Source of the DNA: Treponema sp.
GTDB lineage: Bacteria; Spirochaetota; Spirochaetia; Treponematales; Breznakiellaceae
DNA length: 12,210 nucleotides
Reading direction: 5' to 3'
Assembly (NCBI GenBank): GCA_031273185.1
Contig: JAISSG010000121.1
Coordinates: 1-12,210, forward strand
This document shows positions 6,735-12,210 of the stretch, piece after piece; position 1 is the first letter of the stretch; the number at the start of each line of letters is the position of its first letter. The notes under the pieces were generated by a model. It had not been told where the DNA came from, did not search any database, and was given only the letters and a program-made list of their open reading frames with translations. Position numbers and translations under genes: made by a program.

Positions 6735-7093
6735 GCGACTGCCTGTTCTGCAAAATCGTCAAGGGCGAGATCCCCTGCAAAAAGATCCACGAAGACGACG
6801 AGATGCTCGCGTTCCACGACATCAACCCAATGGCGCCGGTGCATTTCCTGGTCATCCCCAAAAAGCACGTCAGGAGCCTGCTGGATCTTGAGGCCGGGGA
6901 CGTTGCCCTGGCAGGCCGCCTGCTGAACAAGGCCCAGGAGCTGGCAAAGGAGCCGGGCCCCGGCGGCCCCGAAGGCTGCGGCGAGAAAGGCGCCCGCTTT
7001 GTGATAAACGCCAGGAGCGACGGCGGCCAGACGGTGGACCACCTGCACGTCCACGTCCTGGGCGGGCGGGCGCTGGGCTGGCCGCCGGGCTGA
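6731..7093 (+). CDS. HIT (histidine triad, HINT-type) nucleotide hydrolase/transferase
   Basis: This 120-residue HINT-branch protein acts on purine nucleotide phosphoramidates or similar AMP conjugates in the cytosol. Evidence is the N-terminal CLFCKIVKGEIPCKKIHEDD (C4 and C7 are possible zinc ligands), the VHFLVIPKKH strand, and the catalytic HxHxH at H104, H106 and H108 in DHLHVHVLGG. The C-terminus WPPG is also typical of HINT proteins. Length is normal, except for a Gly/Pro-rich loop at about 75-87 (GPGGPEGCGE). It is translationally coupled to the FMN-binding gene by a 4-nt ATGA overlap. A link to flavin metabolism is suggested only by the neighbours. Confidence 0.95.
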   Translation: MSDCLFCKIVKGEIPCKKIHEDDEMLAFHDINPMAPVHFLVIPKKHVRSLLDLEAGDVALAGRLLNKAQELAKEPGPGGPEGCGEKGARFVINARSDGGQTVDHLHVHVLGGRALGWPPG

Positions 7094-7117
7094 AAATGTC
7101 CGCCGGGCTGGAAACGC
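7082..7117. repeat. 18-bp imperfect tandem repeat after the HIT gene
   Basis: CCGCCGGGCTG occurs at 7082-7092 and again at 7100-7110, each followed by a related 7-bp tail (AAAATGT and GAAACGC). The two make an 18-bp imperfect tandem repeat, with a partial third unit starting at 7118. The first copy encodes the last residues and stop of the HIT protein. It probably reflects a local slippage duplication. Confidence 0.5.
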
Positions 7118-7151
7118 CCGCCGCATGGGGGGCGCGACGCGAGGAGGTATT

Positions 7152-7739
7152 ATGCAACAGAAAGCTGTTGCCGCCGCGGGCGGCAACTGGGTTGAGAAGA
7201 ACATCCGCGAATTCCGGGGATCGCCGACACAGCGCATCGGCGAAGGCTGGATGCTGATCACGGCGGGAAACGTCACCGGCACCGGCGATGGCGCCGGCCC
7301 TGGCTGCTGGAACACCATGACGGCCTCATGGGGCGGCCTGGGGATAGTGTGGAACAAGGACGCGGCGTTTGCGTTTGTCCGCCCCAGCCGCCATACCAGG
7401 AGCTTTGTCGATGCGAACCCCCTGTTTACCCTCTCCTTCTTTGACGAGGAGCGCCGGGACGCCCTCGCCTTCTGCGGCGAAAAATCCGGCAGGGACTGCG
7501 ACAAGGCGGCCAGTACCGGCCTTACCCCCATCGTCTTTGGCGGCGGCATGGCGGGGGGCAGGGTCGCCGGGGCGGTGTCGTTCAGGGAGGCGTCGGACAT
7601 AATCGTGTGCAGGAAGCTCTACACCCACGACATCGATCCCTCTCGATTCCTCGCGCCGGAGATCGCGAAGAACTACCCGGAAGGGGACTACCACAGGTTA
7701 TATGTCGGGGAAGTGCTGGCCCTGCTGACGGGAAAGTGA
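7152..7739 (+). CDS. Flavin reductase-like domain protein
   Basis: This is a 195-residue protein of the flavin reductase / FMN-binding split-barrel family (PF01613 type). Such proteins reduce or carry FMN, with NAD(P)H as the usual donor. Start choice: ATG 7152 lies just after GAGGAGGT (7141-7148); the frame continues to 7125 but without such a site. Residues 25-36 begin the barrel, N54-T55 in NTMTASWGG form the FMN phosphate-contact motif, and FVRPSRHT (75-82) is the next conserved strand and loop. LFTLSFFDEERRDALAFCG (91-109) and the KLYTHDI segment (155-161) follow. No signal peptide is present. It is the third gene of the flavin-related group, 58 bp after HIT, and ends at a strong hairpin. 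Confidence 0.9.
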   Translation: MQQKAVAAAGGNWVEKNIREFRGSPTQRIGEGWMLITAGNVTGTGDGAGPGCWNTMTASWGGLGIVWNKDAAFAFVRPSRHTRSFVDANPLFTLSFFDEERRDALAFCGEKSGRDCDKAASTGLTPIVFGGGMAGGRVAGAVSFREASDIIVCRKLYTHDIDPSRFLAPEIAKNYPEGDYHRLYVGEVLALLTGK

Positions 7740-7746
7740 AAAAAAA

Positions 7747-7777
7747 CGGGTTGCGCCGGTTGCCCCGGCATAACCCG
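7747..7777. terminator. Strong hairpin after the flavin reductase gene
   Basis: Outer stem CGGGTT/AACCCG (7747-7752 with 7772-7777), a 2-nt internal mismatch and inner stem GCCGG/CCGGC (7755-7759 with 7765-7769) enclose a TTGCC loop. An A-run precedes it at the gene's stop, and no T-run follows on the + strand. The minus strand therefore has the canonical hairpin-plus-T-run form. It most likely ends the flavin operon, but the T-run polarity points the other way. Confidence 0.5.
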
Positions 7778-8003
7778 GCCATTGGCTGTGCCGCTACCGG
7801 GCTTTGAAACAGCGGAAAATGCGAATTTCATGGACATCGGACACCTGAAAAAGGTTTGGAAATGAATAATTTTTCTAATTTGGCGTCCCATACCGGGCCG
7901 CTGTGTTATGATGCCGCCGTTACAATGCCGTCGCCTTGTATTTTTTTCATATATAGCCTATAATTTAACAATGTAACTCGGTTTTTAAAGGGGTGTGTTG
8001 AAA
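7778..8003. other. Intergenic region before the signalling operon
   Basis: No convincing protein-coding frame lies between the flavin reductase hairpin and the HPt-like/receiver gene; only frames of about ten codons occur. The stretch turns markedly AT-rich from about 7936 on. Besides the promoter at 7936-7964 there is a possible extended -10 (TG-T-TATGAT, 7904-7912) without a good -35 at the right distance. No riboswitch or small RNA could be recognised by eye. Confidence 0.5.
7936..7964 (+). promoter_or_regulatory. Sigma70-type promoter for the signalling operon
   Basis: TTGTAT (7936-7941) and a consensus TATAAT (7959-7964) are separated by exactly 17 bp. The spacer is AT-rich, with a T7 run starting at the last base of the -35 hexamer and an ATATATA element. 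Transcription would start near 7971, giving a leader of about 33 nt before the ATG at 8004, with AAAGGGG at 7987-7993 as the ribosome-binding site. Confidence 0.65.
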
Positions 8004-8792
8004 ATGATCGAGAAAAAACGCCTGCTGTCGATTCTAAACCTGAAACTCGCCGGGAAAATAGAAAAAATGGACGACGAGCAGATGGGCCAGTACGAGCAGT
8101 TATTAATTGCATTCATCGAGAACTTTCCCGGGGACGAAACCAAAATAAAGGCCGCCCTGGAAGCGAGAGATTACGACTCGCTTGCGGCAGGCCTCACGGC
8201 TATCTGCGAGACGCTGGAAAAAATATACGCAACCGAACTCGCGGCAGAATGCCGGAAGTTCCTCCGCGTATATTTCCCCCATGAATTTGAGAAAAACGAA
8301 GCTTACGTCACGGAATTTTTGAAAGCCGTGGCCACGCTGTCCATAGATATTCAGATGGCGAAGTATCTGGAAACAGACAGGTCTGCGGAAAAAAAAGACA
8401 GCGCGGACGACGACTCCGCCGCAAAAAAGGCGCTGTCTGAAAAAATCATTTTGGCGGTTGATGACATACCTATTTCCCTGACTATGCTGAAAAAGGCCCT
8501 GCAGGATGAGCCGTATAAGTTAATCTGCGTGAACGCAGCCGATGACGCGCTGCGTTACCTGAAACACCACCAGCCCGATCTTTTTATTTTGGATATCGAA
8601 ATGCCCAAAATGAACGGATACGAGCTTGCGGAAAAAATAAGGGAAAACGGGCAAACGGCTCCCATCATTTTCCTGACGGGCAACGCCACAAAGAGAAACG
8701 TGATGAGGGCCATAGAGGCGGGCGGGTGTGATTTTGTTGTAAAACCGATAGACAAAAAATATATAGTCTACAAAATAAACAAATATCTGTAA
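8004..8792 (+). CDS. HPt-like domain plus receiver domain response regulator
   Basis: This is a 262-residue cytoplasmic protein with two parts. Residues 29-90 are helical and line up without gaps to the HPt pattern (LLxxFxxxxPxDxxxIxxAL, then SLAAGLTAICETLEKIYATELAAECRKF). At the position of the phospho-accepting His of AHxLKG there is T65, and no other His fits, so the domain probably cannot carry phosphate. A charged linker (about 122-143) leads to a receiver domain (146-262) with acidic pair D153/D154, phospho-acceptor D197 in FILDIEMPKMNG, T225 and K247 (VVKPID), all intact. There is no DNA-binding output domain. Start: ATG 8004, 10 nt after AAAGGGG; GTG 7995 and TTG 7998 are in-frame alternatives. 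It heads the operon and lies 32 bp before a hybrid kinase, its likely partner. Confidence 0.86.
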   Translation: MIEKKRLLSILNLKLAGKIEKMDDEQMGQYEQLLIAFIENFPGDETKIKAALEARDYDSLAAGLTAICETLEKIYATELAAECRKFLRVYFPHEFEKNEAYVTEFLKAVATLSIDIQMAKYLETDRSAEKKDSADDDSAAKKALSEKIILAVDDIPISLTMLKKALQDEPYKLICVNAADDALRYLKHHQPDLFILDIEMPKMNGYELAEKIRENGQTAPIIFLTGNATKRNVMRAIEAGGCDFVVKPIDKKYIVYKINKYL

Positions 8793-8824
8793 ATCCTGAT
8801 GCGTTTTATGGGAGGGGCAGATTT

Positions 8825-11152
8825 ATGGATAGTAACGAAAAAAACCGCGTGCTTATTGTAGATGATGAAAAGCTGAACATTGAGGTTCTGAGCAACATCC
8901 TGGAGAATGAGTACACCGCCCTGATGGCAAAGAACGGCTCTACCGCCATTGAAATGGCAAATAAATATTTGCCGGACATAATCCTGCTGGATGTTATCAT
9001 GCCGGATATGAACGGCTTTGACGTGCTTGCGGTTCTTAAAGCATCCGATAAAACGCACCATATCCCGGTTATTATCATCACGGGGCTTAACAGCGTCGAG
9101 GACGAAGGAAAAGGGCTGTCCCTGGGAGCCGCTGATTTCATACACAAGCCCTTCAACGCAAGCATTGTCCGATCAAGGGTTAATAACCAGATGCAGCTTG
9201 TCAACCAAATCCGCGAGCTTGTAAAGTTGCACCAGGATTTGAAGGCCGCGATTGAAGCCGCCGAAACCGCCAACCGCACCAAATCGGCTTTTTTGGCGAA
9301 AATGAGCCATGAAATACGCACGCCCTTGAACGCTATTCTGGGCATCTCGGAAATCCAGCTCCAGGACGAAAATATCCCAAAGGAAATAAAAAAAGCGTTC
9401 ACAATGATTTTCAATTCGGGGGATTTGCTCCTCGGCATCATCAACGACATACTTGATATGTCCAAGATTGAGGCGGGGAAGCTTGAATTGAATTCGGTGC
9501 GGTACGATGTCGCAAGCCTGATAAACGACACCGTTTTTTTGAATATGATTAAATACGAAAACAAGCCTATTGATTTTGCCCTTAGCGTTGATGAAAATGT
9601 TCCGTCGGCGATGTTTGGGGACGAGCTTCGCATCAAACAGGTTTTGAACAACCTTCTTACCAATGCGTTCAAATATACAAAAGCAGGCGAAGTCGAGCTG
9701 TCGGTCGCCGCGGAAATTCCCGCTTTGGGAAATTCCGGGGAAATTCCAGGAGAAAACCAAAGCGATGACGTGACGCTCGTTTTCCTTGTACGCGACACCG
9801 GGCAGGGAATGACATCCGATCAGTTGGACAAGCTATTTGATGAATATTCCCGCTTTAACTCAGAAGCCAACAGGACGACCGAGGGTACCGGCCTGGGCAT
9901 GAGCATCACGCAAAATTTGATACGCATGATGAATGGCGAAATTCTGGCGAAGAGCGAGCCGGGGAAGGGTTCGCTGTTTACCGTCCGTTTGCGGCAGGGT
10001 AATGTCGGGGCCCCTGCGCTGGGTAAGGAAGTCGTGGAAAAACTCCGGCACTTCCGCTCAAATTACGAAGCGAAAACGAGAAGGGCCCGAATTGTGCGCG
10101 AGCCAATACCCAACGGAAAGGTATTGGTTGTGGATGATATGGATATGAACCTGTATGTCGCCAAAGGAATGCTGTCGCCTTACGGGCTGTGTATCGACAC
10201 TGCCACAAGCGGCTTTGAGGCGATTGATAAAATTAAGCGTAACGAGTATGATCTTGTGTTCATGGATCACATGATGCCAAAAATGGACGGCATGGAAACA
10301 ACCCGGGAGATCAGGAAACTCGGGCCGGAATATGAGACGCTTCCCATTATCGCGTTAACTGCAAATGCGGTTGCCGGCATGAGGGAATTGTTTTTGGCCA
10401 ACGGATTCAACGGTTTTATACCAAAGCCTATTGTCATGCAGGAACTGGACGAGATTCTCAGGGAATGGCTGTCCTCTGAAAAAGTTACGCGGCGTGCCGG
10501 GGCGGAAACGGCGGATGCCGACAGCGATGCTTTCGGCGGTTTTATTGATGCCGTTAAAAAAATAGAAGAAATCAACCCGGAGATCGGCATGGGCCATTTC
10601 TCCGATATGAAAAAAGATATGTACTACAGCACATTGGGGATGTTCTGTAAAAAAGTTATTTTGGAATGCGATGACATGGCCGCTTTTCTGGATGCCAAAG
10701 ACCTGGAAAGTTTTGCGATTTCCGTTCACGCGATGAAATCCTCTCTTGCCACCATAGGCGCGATGCGTCTGTCCGAAACGGCGTTTGGCCTGGAAACAGC
10801 TTCAAAAAATCATGATTTTGGCTATTGCGCGCAGGGATTCCCGGCGTTCCATGAAAAGCTTTTATCGCTGCATGAGCAGTTATCGGCCATTTTCCCCGCC
10901 ACGGAAACCTCGCGGGAAAAAAAGCCGGGGGACGTGGGGCGTTTGCGTGAAAACGCGCAAAAAGCGATTGCCGCCGCCGAAGATTTTGACAACGATGCCG
11001 GCATGGAGATAATAAGGGATTTGCTGCCTTACGATTTTGGCGAAGAGGACAATGGCCTGCTGGAAAACGCATTTGCCGCATTTGAAAATTTTGAATACGA
11101 GGGCGCCGTTGAGATTATGAAAAAGCTGGGGCGAAGGTGTGCAAATGGATAG
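8825..11152 (+). CDS. Hybrid sensor histidine kinase, REC-HisKA-HATPase-REC-HPt
   Basis: This is a 775-residue soluble kinase with no membrane segment. Domains: REC1 (8-125; D13/D14, D56, K108), a short coiled coil (126-150), HisKA with H162 in KMSHEIRTPLN, HATPase_c (265-392; N280 in the N box, DTGQGM at 324-329, GTGLGM at 354-359), REC2 (432-549; D437/D438, D481, T512, K534), HPt with H635 in SVHAMKSS, and a C-terminal helical extension (706-775) with an internal repeat. All catalytic residues I can check are present, so a full His-Asp-His relay within one chain is possible. The N-terminal REC implies input from another protein instead of a direct ligand sensor. Start: ATG 8825 follows GGGAGGGG at good spacing. 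Its stop overlaps the next kinase's start by 8 nt, and its base composition is less GC-rich than the RND genes. Confidence 0.95.
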   Translation: MDSNEKNRVLIVDDEKLNIEVLSNILENEYTALMAKNGSTAIEMANKYLPDIILLDVIMPDMNGFDVLAVLKASDKTHHIPVIIITGLNSVEDEGKGLSLGAADFIHKPFNASIVRSRVNNQMQLVNQIRELVKLHQDLKAAIEAAETANRTKSAFLAKMSHEIRTPLNAILGISEIQLQDENIPKEIKKAFTMIFNSGDLLLGIINDILDMSKIEAGKLELNSVRYDVASLINDTVFLNMIKYENKPIDFALSVDENVPSAMFGDELRIKQVLNNLLTNAFKYTKAGEVELSVAAEIPALGNSGEIPGENQSDDVTLVFLVRDTGQGMTSDQLDKLFDEYSRFNSEANRTTEGTGLGMSITQNLIRMMNGEILAKSEPGKGSLFTVRLRQGNVGAPALGKEVVEKLRHFRSNYEAKTRRARIVREPIPNGKVLVVDDMDMNLYVAKGMLSPYGLCIDTATSGFEAIDKIKRNEYDLVFMDHMMPKMDGMETTREIRKLGPEYETLPIIALTANAVAGMRELFLANGFNGFIPKPIVMQELDEILREWLSSEKVTRRAGAETADADSDAFGGFIDAVKKIEEINPEIGMGHFSDMKKDMYYSTLGMFCKKVILECDDMAAFLDAKDLESFAISVHAMKSSLATIGAMRLSETAFGLETASKNHDFGYCAQGFPAFHEKLLSLHEQLSAIFPATETSREKKPGDVGRLRENAQKAIAAAEDFDNDAGMEIIRDLLPYDFGEEDNGLLENAFAAFENFEYEGAVEIMKKLGRRCANG

Positions 11153-12210
11153 GAATGCGAAAGCTGCGAGGTTTGCCGGGATGAAAGACAGGGGCAAGAT
11201 GGCAATCCATGTAAGAATTTTCCTTGTTGTCATCGCAATCGCAGTTGTGATAATTGTATTCGGAAACGCGGTAGGCGCCGTGTTCCTGACGCGCAGCATA
11301 ACCACGGCGATGGAAAACGATATGCTTGTGGCGGTTGACATCGCCGATCAGCATTTGACAGCGGAAATCGAGCTGCTCATAACCAATGCCGCCGACGCCG
11401 CCAGGGATATTGGGCTTTCTTACAGGGCCGGCGAGCGCGAAGGCGTTTTGGAGCGCGTCTGCGTGAAATATCCGCGGTACGCCAGCATGGCTGTTTTTGA
11501 CAGGACAAGCCTGCTGGATTCGTGGGGCAAGTTTCCCGTATCGCCGGACTTGATACACGAGCCGTTTATGCAAGCCGCGCAGGCAGGGGAGGCGGTCATC
11601 TCAAACACAATGCACGGTCCCGGCGGCTCGCTTGTTATTTACGTGTCTGTCCCCATTGGCGGCGATCTTGTTCTGGCTGCCATACTGCCCGGGCGGCACT
11701 TCGCCAACCTAGTGTCACAATTCAAGCTCTGGCAAACCGGCCACGTGTTTATCAACGACGAGGACGGGTACGTTATATCCAATCCGCGCCCGCATTGGGT
11801 GCAGGAGCGCTACAACTTCCTTGAAATGGCAAAGGCTGACAGCGCGTATGAAGGCCTGGCCGCCATGACAAGGCGCGGGATTTCCGGGGAGCGGGGCATA
11901 GGCCGGTACAGCATAAGCGGCGTGCCGCGCATGGCCGCCTTCCGCCCGGTATCCAGCCCGAACGTGGGCTGGTTCGTGGCCATAGTCGCGCCCCTGTCCG
12001 AAAGCGCGCTAAAAGACATTCCCAGCGGGATATGGCTGATCGTCATTATATCGCTGGTACTGAGCGCGGCAGCCGCCATCATGGCCGCCGCCCTGCTCAA
12101 GCGCCCGTACGAGGAAGTTGACCACCTGCGCAGGGAGGCCGAAATCGCGTCAATAGCAAAGTCAACTTTTCTCGCGAACATGAGCCATGAAATAAGGACT
12201 CCGATGAACA
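11145..12210 (+). CDS. Membrane-bound Cache-type sensor histidine kinase, 3' partial
   Basis: The frame gives 355 residues and runs off the window end. TM1 lies at about 21-48, an extracytoplasmic sensor domain at about 50-290, and TM2 at about 296-317. A short signalling helix follows (320-340), then the H-box ANMSHEIRTPMN with H348. The sensor looks like a dCache domain: GHVFINDEDGYVISNP (199-214) and WFVAIVAPL (276-284) are typical of its membrane-proximal module. Such domains bind small molecules such as amino or organic acids; the ligand here is unknown. ATG 11145 overlaps the previous gene by 8 nt and has AAGG about 7 nt upstream; ATG 11181 and ATG 11199 (AGGGG 4 nt upstream) are alternatives. 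It is probably the upstream input of the same phosphorelay and may itself be hybrid beyond the window. Confidence 0.93.
   Translation, partial: MDRNAKAARFAGMKDRGKMAIHVRIFLVVIAIAVVIIVFGNAVGAVFLTRSITTAMENDMLVAVDIADQHLTAEIELLITNAADAARDIGLSYRAGEREGVLERVCVKYPRYASMAVFDRTSLLDSWGKFPVSPDLIHEPFMQAAQAGEAVISNTMHGPGGSLVIYVSVPIGGDLVLAAILPGRHFANLVSQFKLWQTGHVFINDEDGYVISNPRPHWVQERYNFLEMAKADSAYEGLAAMTRRGISGERGIGRYSISGVPRMAAFRPVSSPNVGWFVAIVAPLSESALKDIPSGIWLIVIISLVLSAAAAIMAAALLKRPYEEVDHLRREAEIASIAKSTFLANMSHEIRTPMN

Noticed and set aside
6458..7600. A 380-codon open frame on the minus strand
   Set aside because: It lies opposite three well-supported genes (FMN-binding, HIT, flavin reductase) and its product is Pro/Ala/Ser-rich, as expected from antisense of GC-rich coding DNA.
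8806..9798. A 330-codon minus-strand open frame opposite the hybrid kinase
   Set aside because: The plus-strand frame has unmistakable REC and HisKA motifs; the minus-strand product is Ser/Ile/Phe-rich with no domain.

Overview
The window looks like a chromosome segment from a GC-rich spirochaete, most likely a Treponema or Breznakiella-type gut spirochaete. This is an inference. It rests on the PilZ protein with a receiver-like N-terminus, the HPt-like/receiver protein next to hybrid kinases, the HicB-type antitoxin sequence and the transposase remnant, all of which resemble Treponema proteins as I know them. No rRNA or other marker gene is present to settle it.

Left part (1-4403, + strand): the 3' portion of an RND efflux adaptor, a complete 1085-aa RND permease and a 93-aa PG0541-type transporter-associated protein. 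They form one tight operon whose upstream part, probably including an outer-membrane factor, lies outside the window. Facing it is a 258-aa PilZ-domain protein (4420-5196, - strand) with intact c-di-GMP-binding motifs. Its best promoter sits so close to the ATG that the mRNA would be leaderless.

Middle scar region (about 5210-6300): a truncated transposase remnant ending at a hairpin, then a visibly AT-richer minus-strand stretch. That stretch encodes an unrecognised glutamine-rich protein whose 5' end runs, in another frame, into a 40-residue HicB-like antitoxin sequence. It looks like an insertion and recombination scar.

Right of the scar (6387-7737, + strand): a small FMN-binding lipoprotein, a histidine-triad (HIT) hydrolase overlapping it by 4 nt, and a flavin-reductase-type protein, followed by a strong hairpin. 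About 225 bp of intergenic DNA with a good sigma70-type promoter leads into a signalling operon. It comprises an HPt-like/receiver protein whose HPt histidine position appears to be Thr, a 775-aa cytoplasmic hybrid kinase (REC-HisKA-HATPase-REC-HPt plus a C-terminal helical repeat), and a membrane-bound Cache-type sensor kinase cut by the window end just after its H-box histidine. The last two genes overlap by 8 nt. Together they suggest a branched phosphorelay.

No tRNA, rRNA, CRISPR array or intact mobile element was seen. The least explained parts are the HicB/unknown-protein junction, the degenerate HPt domain, and the repeat at the end of the hybrid kinase.
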